Assembly (NCBI GenBank): GCA_027297485.1 | Contig: JAPUHZ010000260.1 | Location: 1 to 6,068 of the forward strand | Length of the DNA stretch: 6,068 bases | Reading direction: 5' to 3' | Source of the DNA: Deltaproteobacteria bacterium | GTDB lineage: Bacteria; Desulfobacterota_B; Binatia; UBA9968 | Part shown: in pieces, positions 1 through 5,281 of the stretch | How positions within the stretch are numbered: the first letter of the stretch is position 1 | Layout: each line of letters starts with the position of its first letter | Translations under genes and position numbers: made by a program | The notes under the pieces: model-generated | Databases searched by the model: none | What the model was told of the DNA's origin: nothing | The model's input: the letters and a program-made list of their open reading frames with translations, nothing else

Positions 1-848
1 ATGTCGTATCCGCCAAACTCGTTGGGAAGTCCCGCATTGGGATATGAGAAGGTCGGGAGAGACAAAAGTCGCGAGAGTTCCTCGACATAGGGACTCATCT
101 GGTGGGGTCCCAAGGCACAGTTCATACCCACCGCCACCAGATCCGCATGGGATATAGATGTGAGAAAGGCATCAAGGGTTTGTCCGGAAAGGGTGCGACC
201 GCTTAGGTCCGTGATTGTTACCGAAGCCAGAATAGGCAGGCGAATCTCCCGCTCCTCGAACAGCTTGGAGATGGCAAAGAGGCAAGCCTTGAGATTTAAG
301 GTGTCGAAGGTGGTCTCCGGCAATAACAAATCCACTTTCCCCTCTACGAGACCCGAGACCTGGTCGTAGTAGGCATTCACCAACTGATCGAAGGTCACTG
401 CCCGATAGGCCGGATTGTTCACATCCGGCGAAAGCGAAGCAGTCCGGTTTGTAGGTCCGATAGCACCTGCTACGAAACGGGGCTTATCCGGTGTCTTTTT
501 ATTCATGGCATCTACGGCGCGACGGGCGATCTTTGCCGCCGCGACGTTAATAGCATGGACCTCACCCTCAAGGTCGTAGTCCAATAGGGAGATGGCATTG
601 GAGTTGAAAGTGTTGGTCTCGATGATGTCTGCGCCTGCTCTAAGGTACTCGCTATGAATCTTTTCGATCGCATTCGGTTGCGTGATCGAGAGCAGATCGT
701 TGCACCCCTTGAGTGGCCGCGGATGATCCGCAAAACGATCACCGCAAAAATCCTTCTCGTCCAATTTGAGGGCCTGGATCATAGTCCCCATGGCCCCGTC
801 AATAATGAGGATCCTCTCCGAAAGGATTTTTTTAAAGGTTGATTCCAT
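1..848 (-). CDS. metH: Methionine synthase, cobalamin-dependent, N-terminal part (runs off left edge)
   Basis: The first 282 residues of MetH, which transfers a methyl group from methyl-cobalamin to homocysteine in the cytoplasm and closes the S-adenosylmethionine cycle. Visible is the homocysteine-binding barrel: DGAMGTM at residues 17-23, GADIIETNTFNSN at 72-84, GAIGPTNRTASLSPD at 128-142, PETTFDT at 177-183, and GMNCALGP at 241-248. C244 in the last motif matches the first zinc-ligand cysteine of the family. The paired Cys-Cys ligands would lie beyond the edge, as would the folate, cobalamin and activation domains, so whether the gene is full length (usually about 1,150-1,250 residues) cannot be judged. 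The start is the ATG at 848-846. An AGGA (857-860 on the plus strand) sits 8 nt upstream and overlaps the stop codon of the preceding gene. The 10-nt gap to that gene implies one operon and possibly translational coupling. The identification is firm from the motifs. Confidence 0.95.
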   Translation of the reverse strand, partial: MESTFKKILSERILIIDGAMGTMIQALKLDEKDFCGDRFADHPRPLKGCNDLLSITQPNAIEKIHSEYLRAGADIIETNTFNSNAISLLDYDLEGEVHAINVAAAKIARRAVDAMNKKTPDKPRFVAGAIGPTNRTASLSPDVNNPAYRAVTFDQLVNAYYDQVSGLVEGKVDLLLPETTFDTLNLKACLFAISKLFEEREIRLPILASVTITDLSGRTLSGQTLDAFLTSISHADLVAVGMNCALGPHQMSPYVEELSRLLSLPTFSYPNAGLPNEFGGYD

Positions 849-858
849 TTCCCGTATC

Positions 859-1845
859 CTATTTAGTCCTGGAGCGATGAGTGGCGAGTTTTTTTCTCAA
901 ACTCGCCCGCGCAACGAAAATCTCTACTGGCCGTTTTCCGTTTTTGTTCATCTTTCTCCCAACGTAGCTTCCCGTCAACTCGAATTCTACCTGTGCGGCA
1001 CCGCTTGCTCGAAACCACTTTTCTATGGTGGTTCGGTCAAATCCAAGCCACCGATGGGTCATTTCCTTCTTCATCCACTCTTGGTTATGGTCCACGAGAT
1101 CAACCAGGACCACGGCTCCGCCCGGTCGTGTAACGCGGCACAATTCCCGCACGGCCTGACCCGGATTCTCCAGAAAGTGGAGTACCATCACACAAAAAAC
1201 CGAATCTACTGTCTCGTCTGCCAGCGGCAGTTTCGATGCGTCACCGCGGCGAAACTCTACATTGTGGATTCCTTTTCCCTTCGCCAAATGGCTGGCCCGT
1301 CTCAACATCTCCTGCGAGAGATCAATGGCAATCACCTGTTTTGCAAGGCGTGCTAGCTCAAAGGTTAGGCTCCCGGTCCCACAGCCGACATCAGCCAGAA
1401 CCAGACCCGATGGCACCAGTTTTTCCAGGGCGATTGAGGTCACCCGATCGTCAAAATAACTTTTGCGAATTCGTTCCCAGTCCCCCGCAACGGCCTCGAA
1501 GTAATCCCGAGACCGTTTCAATCGTTTTCGACGGCAATCGTTCAAACGCCTCCGATCCTCCTTTACCTCCGGCAGATCTGCAAATCGGTTCGCCACGGTG
1601 TGAAACAGCTGCCCGGCCGGTTTCGGCATATCGCGGCGCAACGCAAAATAAACATTCGTACCCTCTCTACGGTCCCGGACGAATCCCGCGTCTCGAAGGA
1701 TCGCCAAATGGCGCGAGACCGAAGATTGCACGGAATCCACGACTTCCTGAATCTCCCCGACGGTTAATTCCTCTTCAGCCACGGCCGCCAGAACGCGAAG
1801 CCGGTTAGGGTCGGCCAGTGCTTTGAGTGTCCGAATAAAGTCCAT
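859..1845 (-). CDS. ArsR-family regulator fused to a SAM-dependent methyltransferase (SahR-like)
   Basis: A 328-residue two-domain protein. Residues 1-72 form a winged helix of ArsR type: LADPNRLRVLAAVAEEELTVGEI, then the recognition helix around VQSSVSRHLAILRDAG (39-54) and the wing RREGTNVYFAL. The metal-binding cysteine motif of ArsR/SmtB sensors is absent, so a metal response is unlikely. Residues about 110-315 form a class I methyltransferase fold: motif I LADVGCGTG (150-158), acidic D175 after strand 2, GDASKLP (201-207), and RPGG (240-243). Fusions of this type are known in the SahR group, repressors of SAM-cycle genes that respond to S-adenosylhomocysteine. Position directly ahead of metH fits that role. 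I infer that the methyltransferase fold serves as the SAH/SAM sensor; catalysis cannot be excluded, since the nucleotide-binding motif is intact. A weak AAGAG lies about 8 nt upstream of the ATG. The gene probably represses its own operon through the repeats just upstream. Confidence 0.88.
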   Translation of the reverse strand: MDFIRTLKALADPNRLRVLAAVAEEELTVGEIQEVVDSVQSSVSRHLAILRDAGFVRDRREGTNVYFALRRDMPKPAGQLFHTVANRFADLPEVKEDRRRLNDCRRKRLKRSRDYFEAVAGDWERIRKSYFDDRVTSIALEKLVPSGLVLADVGCGTGSLTFELARLAKQVIAIDLSQEMLRRASHLAKGKGIHNVEFRRGDASKLPLADETVDSVFCVMVLHFLENPGQAVRELCRVTRPGGAVVLVDLVDHNQEWMKKEMTHRWLGFDRTTIEKWFRASGAAQVEFELTGSYVGRKMNKNGKRPVEIFVARASLRKKLATHRSRTK

Positions 1846-1857
1846 AGGTAAAGCTCT

Positions 1858-1888
1858 TAGATATATCGATCTATATAGATATTTCGAT
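1858..1888. promoter_or_regulatory. Candidate operator: 13-bp direct repeats plus 12-bp palindrome
   Basis: TAGATATATCGAT (1858-1870) and TAGATATTTCGAT (1876-1888) differ at one base and are spaced 18 bp start to start. Between and across them lies the perfect palindrome ATCTATATAGAT (1869-1880), and copy 1 contains the 8-bp palindrome GATATATC (1860-1867). TAGAT and ATCTA also form an inverted pair with a 6-bp gap (1858-1873). The cluster overlaps the -10 box and spacer of the operon promoter, as expected for a dimeric winged-helix repressor acting on its own gene. That the neighbouring ArsR-type protein binds here is an inference. Confidence 0.6.
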
Positions 1889-1898
1889 AAATAGTCAA
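1870..1898 (-). promoter_or_regulatory. Sigma70-type promoter of the regulator-metH operon
   Basis: Read on the minus strand, TTGACT (1893-1898; 5 of 6 consensus) is followed by a 17-nt spacer and TATAGA (1870-1875; 4 of 6). Transcription would begin near 1863, giving a leader of about 18 nt before the ATG at 1845. The -10 box and spacer lie within the repeat cluster at 1858-1888, so a protein bound there would block RNA polymerase. Confidence 0.6.
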
Positions 1899-2020
1899 GC
1901 CCCTCGTCTTAACTGGCCCTATGGCCGTAACGATATCCTCCGGGTGCCTCCCACAGAGGAGATGGAGGTTATTCCCAAACCGACAGTGGATCCATAGTGT
2001 AGCCCTCCAACCGGACCTCT

Positions 2021-2034
2021 GCTACAATAATTTC
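2021..2034 (+). promoter_or_regulatory. Extended -10 promoter abutting a start codon (leaderless mRNA)
   Basis: TGCTACAAT (TG at 2020-2021, hexamer 2023-2028) matches the extended -10 form TGnTATAAT at all but one position. No good -35 box is seen 16-18 nt upstream, which is tolerated by extended -10 promoters. The hexamer ends 6 nt before the ATG at 2035, so transcription would start at or within a base or two of that ATG. No Shine-Dalgarno sequence precedes the ATG, which agrees with a leaderless message. Confidence 0.5.
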
Positions 2035-3090
2035 ATGAATCAGTCACCTGCCCAGGGCGCCCGGGGAACCCCTCCGTCAACTCCTTCGACCCCGGACTGG
2101 GCCAACAGCGCGGACGAGCAACTGCTCCAGATGCGGATCTGCGATATGAGGCTTAAGATCCCTGGGACAGAGCTCGAGTCACGCATTGAGGCCTTTTACG
2201 GGGAACTGGAAGAAAAGCAGATTGCCCTTAAGCCCGTGTGTTACATTGGGGATGAATGGTTTTGTCCTGATGGGGCCTCGACCATCGCTATCCCGTTCTA
2301 CCTGGCCCACCCCCGGCTGAAAAAGCTTGAGGAGAAGATGATGATGGAGGTTGAGGGTGGCACTGAGGCCTGGTGTATGCGTCTCCTGCGTCACGAGATG
2401 GGGCATGTGCTCAATCACGCCTATCTCCTGGAAAAAGAGCCCTTATGGCAAAAGGTGTTTGGGCCGCCCTCGCTTAATTTTTCCGAGAGTTTCCGCGCCC
2501 GGCCGTACAGCAAGCGATTTGTACGGCACCTTGATGGTTGGTACGCCCAGAGTCATCCCGAGGAGGACTTTGCCGAGACGGTCGCCATATGGCTCACGCC
2601 CGGGTTGGATTGGAGGCGGCAGTACCAGGGCTGGAAGGCGCTCGATAAGCTTCAATTCGTGGACGAACTGATGAGGAAGGTGGCCGGCAAGTCGCCCCCA
2701 TCCGTTTCGAGGGCCAAGGTGAGTGAGGCCTCACGTCTCCGGTCGCGCCTGGGGACCTATTACAAAAGACGGCGGCGGCGGTATGCGGAGGAGTTCCCCG
2801 ACTTTTTCGACTCAGATCTGCGGAGGCTGTTTGCCCATTCCTCCGCCGCCCCCTCAGGCGAGCGGGCGGCAGCGTTCCTGCGACGGTCGAGAAAACCGAT
2901 ATTGGATGCCGTCTCGGGCTGGAGTGGTGAGCCGAAATTCACGGTGAATCGTTTGCTGCGGGAGTTGACCGAACGCTGCGCTGAACTGAACCTGAGGCTG
3001 CGAGCGGATTTCTCTGATCTGGAGATCGCGGCCTATCTGGCGACGCTGGTTTCCCATTACCGCTTGACCGGCAAGTTCAAGAGGTCGTGA
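2035..3090 (+). CDS. Putative zinc-binding metallopeptidase
   Basis: A 351-residue protein without signal peptide or membrane segments, so probably cytoplasmic. Residues about 25-215 belong to the bacterial family annotated as putative zinc-binding metallopeptidase. The core has ICDMRLKIPGT (35-45), the conserved block IAIPFYLAHPRL (85-96), VEGGTEAWCMRLLRHEMGH with the zinc-binding HExxH at H120-E121-H124, and YAQSHPEEDFAETVAIWL (170-187) where E181 or H174 could give the third ligand. Residues 225-351 form a charged, mostly helical extension with KRRRRRY at 244-250; I cannot assign it to a family. The substrate is unknown. The gene lies 41 nt ahead of an ATP-grasp ligase on the same strand, so both probably act on the same compound. 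The open frame reaches back to an ATG at 1921, but that has no ribosome site and its extra 38 residues look unlike the family. The ATG at 2035 beside the -10 box is preferred. Confidence 0.85.
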   Translation: MNQSPAQGARGTPPSTPSTPDWANSADEQLLQMRICDMRLKIPGTELESRIEAFYGELEEKQIALKPVCYIGDEWFCPDGASTIAIPFYLAHPRLKKLEEKMMMEVEGGTEAWCMRLLRHEMGHVLNHAYLLEKEPLWQKVFGPPSLNFSESFRARPYSKRFVRHLDGWYAQSHPEEDFAETVAIWLTPGLDWRRQYQGWKALDKLQFVDELMRKVAGKSPPSVSRAKVSEASRLRSRLGTYYKRRRRRYAEEFPDFFDSDLRRLFAHSSAAPSGERAAAFLRRSRKPILDAVSGWSGEPKFTVNRLLRELTERCAELNLRLRADFSDLEIAAYLATLVSHYRLTGKFKRS

Positions 3091-3119
3091 TATACGGATT
3101 CGGCCTGAGTTGATTTTCT

Positions 3120-3126
3120 GGAAAGG
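3120..3126 (+). promoter_or_regulatory. Ribosome binding site of the ATP-grasp gene
   Basis: GGAAAGG ends 5 nt before the ATG at 3132 and decides that start. Its presence contrasts with the metallopeptidase gene upstream, which has none. Confidence 0.7.
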
Positions 3127-3131
3127 TAGAG

Positions 3132-4142
3132 ATGAGGCAAAAGCTCAAAGTTTTGGTGCTCTTCGACACCGCCGGCACGCCTCCCGCGGATCAGGACTTC
3201 AGCCGTGAGCTTAAGACCGAGGACTGGAAGGCCGAGGCGCATGTGATCGGCGCCGTGCAGCAGTTGGGCCACGAGGTGCGCACGATCGGTGTCTACGACG
3301 AACCGGAACTGATCCTAGAAGAAATCAAAACACATCCGCCCGATGTGGTATTCAACCTCGCCGAGCATTTCAACAACCGTTCGGCCTCCGACCGGGATCT
3401 GGCTGGTCTCCTCGAAATGTTGGACGTCCGGTACACCGGCACCGGTCCCACGGGACTCACGCTCTGTAAGAACAAGGGCATGGCCAAAGAGATCCTGGCC
3501 TATCACCACATCCGTTTTCCGGCCTTTGTCATCTTTTCTCCCGGCGCCACTGTTAGGAAACCCAAACGGCTGGCCTTTCCGCTCTTTATCAAACCCCTTA
3601 AAGAGGAAGCCTCCTACGGGATTTCTCAGGACTCGTTCGTCGAGAGCGATCAGGCCTTTGAGGAACGTGTCCGGTTCATTCATGAACGGATGAGCCAGGA
3701 GGCGCTGGCAGAGGAATACATCGAAGGACGTGAGCTCTATGTCAGCATTCTCGGAAACAGGCGGTTGCAGGTTTTTCCGATACGCGAGGTGATCTTCACC
3801 GGAGTGCCCGAGGGCCGCCCTCGGTTCTCAACCTTCAAGGCCAAATGGGACGATGCCTACCGCCAGCGGTGGGGAATCCAAAACATTTTTGCTCAACCAT
3901 TTCCGGAGGGTACGGTGGAGCGAATCGCAAGGATCTGCAAAAAGGTTTACCGTGTTCTGCGGATACGAGGATATGGCCGGATTGATCTGCGAGTTACGCC
4001 CGACGGCGGCATAGTCATACTGGAGGCGAACGCAAATCCCAATCTAGATTGTGATGACGAATTCGCCCAGTCAGCCCTCAAAGCCGGGCTCACCTACGAT
4101 GGGCTTATACAGAGGATCGTCAGTTTGGCGCTTTCGACCTGA
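3132..4142 (+). CDS. ATP-grasp amide ligase related to D-alanine-D-alanine ligase
   Basis: A 336-residue soluble ATP-grasp enzyme expected to couple ATP hydrolysis to amide-bond formation through an acyl phosphate. The Ddl fold can be followed in order: VVFNLAEHFNN (72-82) and LLEMLDVRYTGTGP (93-106) in the N-terminal domain; FPLFIKPLKEEASYGIS (149-165) with ATP-binding K154 and the glycine loop; EEYIEGRELYVSILGN (194-209); GYGRIDLRV (280-288) with D285; and LEANANPNL (297-305) with metal ligands E298 and N300. True Ddl enzymes carry GSSVGI in the loop and NPG-F-T-S after the metal ligands. Here these read EASYGI and NPNLDCDDE, and the N-terminal EVS motif is missing. I therefore infer a different substrate from D-Ala plus D-Ala and give no ddl symbol. 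The 41-nt spacing from the metallopeptidase gene and the shared strand indicate an operon. Alternative: a divergent Ddl with relaxed specificity. Confidence 0.87.
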   Translation: MRQKLKVLVLFDTAGTPPADQDFSRELKTEDWKAEAHVIGAVQQLGHEVRTIGVYDEPELILEEIKTHPPDVVFNLAEHFNNRSASDRDLAGLLEMLDVRYTGTGPTGLTLCKNKGMAKEILAYHHIRFPAFVIFSPGATVRKPKRLAFPLFIKPLKEEASYGISQDSFVESDQAFEERVRFIHERMSQEALAEEYIEGRELYVSILGNRRLQVFPIREVIFTGVPEGRPRFSTFKAKWDDAYRQRWGIQNIFAQPFPEGTVERIARICKKVYRVLRIRGYGRIDLRVTPDGGIVILEANANPNLDCDDEFAQSALKAGLTYDGLIQRIVSLALST

Positions 4143-4225
4143 ACCGATGGTGGACCTAAATGGTCTGGCCAGGTACGGAGGCAGCCCGCAAGAGAAAAAA
4201 CAATTGAGTGGCTAAAATATTCAGA
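4143..4225. other. Convergent intergenic gap, no clear terminator
   Basis: The gap separates the end of the ATP-grasp gene from the converging metallo-beta-lactamase remnant. It has an 8-bp palindrome CTGGCCAG and short A-rich runs, but no GC-rich hairpin followed by a T tract on either strand. Confidence 0.5.
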
Positions 4226-4811
4226 CTAGGGCCGTTTTTCCCCAAGTTCTTTATAAATCTTCTCGACGTTACGAGTGATGTGCCGTTCCCTGCCCCATTT
4301 AGCATACTTCTCTAGATCAATCCCGTGCAGGATGTCATTAAGCCCCTTATCCGCATCCATCATCGACTTGACCTGTGTACGAACATTGTCAAAATAGTTA
4401 TCTAAGGCATCGATGGCCTGCCTGACGTTCTGAGCCCCCCTTGACAATCGGGCCGTGGTCTGGCACGAGCGCCTCAATCTCGGTGCTCTTGAATTTCTCA
4501 AGCATGCGCTGCCAGTTTACCGAGCCCCCATTCCTCACGGCCGGGTTGTTTTCGGTAAAGAGGAGATCAGAGGAGAAGAAAACCTTCTCCTTCGGCAAGT
4601 AAACTGCGGTATCGCCTCGGATCCTCCCTGACTGGTATACAAAATGCCATTTGAAAAGCGAGGCCCTGTAAGGTAAATTCCGCGTAATGAAAAAGGGGTC
4701 AAAAAGGGTAGAGTAGAGGACAGGCTCATCTATCGTTAGGTCAACTCTTGGCTGTATCCGCCGTTCCCAGCTTCGTGCCCGTTTAGGGTTGTCGATCGAT
4801 AGAAGTCCAGT
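4226..4811 (-). pseudogene. Decayed metallo-beta-lactamase-fold hydrolase, 5' truncated and frameshifted
   Basis: Joined across frames, the minus strand reads as the last two thirds of a metallo-beta-lactamase-fold hydrolase: GLLSIDNPKRARSW near 4800, then RGDTAVYLPKEKVFFSSDLLF around 4620-4560, VPDHGPIVKG near 4450, and a helical tail ending KIYKELGEKRP at 4226. The first frame runs from about 4811 to the six-G run (C 4435-4440 on the plus strand). Removing one G there joins VPDHGPIVKG smoothly to AQNVRQAIDALDNYF. The HxHxDH zinc motif is absent, since too few residues separate IDNPKRARSW from the strand before RGDT. The usual GHTRGDT reads GRIRGDT, losing another ligand. Two further shifts, in A-runs 4641-4644 and 4690-4694, may cancel each other. 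No start codon is present, and the frame hits TGA at 4823-4821 just beyond a nine-G run. Sequencing error could explain single shifts but not the missing motif and missing start. Its original role is unknown. Confidence 0.7.
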
Positions 4812-4848
4812 CCCCCCCCCTCAAAACCGGATCTTCGCTAGCGGGGTG

Positions 4849-4884
4849 AACCGATAATTCCCCGCGTCGGACTTTAACCGATAA
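4849..4884. repeat. Direct repeat AACCGATAA x2, possible insertion-sequence end
   Basis: AACCGATAA occurs at 4849-4857 and again at 4876-4884, 27 bp apart, each with a pyrimidine-rich or GC flank. Repeated short boxes near an end are a feature of IS21-family elements, among others. I see no partner inverted copy elsewhere in the window and no transposase, so only a solitary end or chance is possible. The repeat starts 28 bp beyond the point where the adjacent gene remnant loses its frame. Confidence 0.35.
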
Positions 4885-4987
4885 GTTGCACTGCTTCCGC
4901 GGCATACGGTCAAGTCCGCTTTTGGCTCTTTAGGAGATTTCCGGGATCGAATTCTGAAGTGGGGCATTGACTCAGTGGATCATTTCT

Positions 4988-5010
4988 TGACACCAGAGGA
5001 AAATGTGTCA
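4988..5010. repeat. Inverted repeat TGACAC-11-GTGTCA
   Basis: A perfect 6-bp inverted repeat with an 11-bp gap, within a gene-free stretch. It could be a regulator site or an element end. No T tract follows, so a terminator is unlikely. Confidence 0.3.
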
Positions 5011-5085
5011 GGCTTTAGTTTTTGACTTTTGGTGCGGAAGATGTTTGAAGACAAGGCGCTGGGCACCGTGTAAGTGAGGTGCGCT

Positions 5086-5238
5086 TCAGCGGCGAGAGGG
5101 GAAGAAGAAAGGAATGCTCAATAACTCAAGCCTGACACTCGTACTTCTTGGAGTGTCTCTATACGAGGACACCGCCGCAGGGAAAATAACGAGGCCCACC
5201 AACGCACCGTAAAAGGCAAGTCGATCGCGGATATTCAC
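5086..5238 (-). CDS. Possible small signal-peptide-bearing ORF or gene fragment
   Basis: From a GTG at 5238-5236 the minus strand encodes about 50 residues. They begin with NIRDRLAFYGALVGLVIF and then PAAVSSY, a charged start and hydrophobic segment resembling a signal peptide or membrane anchor, followed by an undistinguished tail ending at TGA 5088-5086. There is no Shine-Dalgarno sequence. It lies downstream of the Vgb-like gene on the same strand. It may be the start of an exported protein whose body was lost, or it may be chance. I do not recognise a family. Confidence 0.2.
   Translation of the reverse strand: MNIRDRLAFYGALVGLVIFPAAVSSYRDTPRSTSVRLELLSIPFFFPSRR
5134..5157. repeat. Inverted repeat GACACTC-10-GAGTGTC
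   Basis: A perfect 7-bp stem with a 10-nt loop, about 125 bp past the end of the Vgb-like gene. It has no T tract on either strand. It could weakly terminate or stabilise a transcript, or be chance. Confidence 0.3.
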
Positions 5239-5281
5239 GCGTACCAATCGAAAAAGGTTTGGGCTTTCAGAGTGATTCAAC

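Larger units (their letters stand above)
4821..5281. other. About 460 bp without a convincing gene; likely mobile-element scar
   Basis: This stretch separates the broken metallo-beta-lactamase gene from the Vgb-like gene. It holds a 9-bp direct repeat (4849-4857 and 4876-4884), an inverted repeat (4988-5010), another (5134-5157), and two short open stretches. One is on the plus strand, 4885-5022, and has no start codon. The other is on the minus strand at 5086-5238. None matches a family I recognise. The mixture fits the scar of an insertion and deletion, but no transposase can be read. Confidence 0.4.

Noticed and set aside
766..1808. Long plus-strand open frames opposite the regulator gene (766-1356 and 1236-1808)
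   Set aside because: They are antisense shadows of the ArsR-methyltransferase gene, whose domain motifs are unambiguous. They have no recognisable motifs or ribosome sites.
1849..2000. Open plus-strand frame ending in a protein-like tail (LRVPPTEEMEVIPKPTVDP, then TAG at 1998-2000)
   Set aside because: It has no start codon before the short GTG and ATG codons near its end, and its first part runs through the operator repeats. It may be a coincidence or an old gene tail, but it is not supported as a gene.
1921..2034. N-terminal extension of the metallopeptidase from the ATG at 1921
   Set aside because: There is no ribosome site, the 38 extra residues look unlike the family, and the segment contains the promoter that sits against the ATG at 2035.
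4143..4260. Rho-independent terminator between the converging genes
   Set aside because: The T and A runs there are not preceded by a GC-rich stem, and the possible pairings are short with long loops.
4535..4729. Separate 64-codon minus-strand gene
   Set aside because: It lies within the metallo-beta-lactamase remnant in a different frame, and its sequence matches nothing in that fold.
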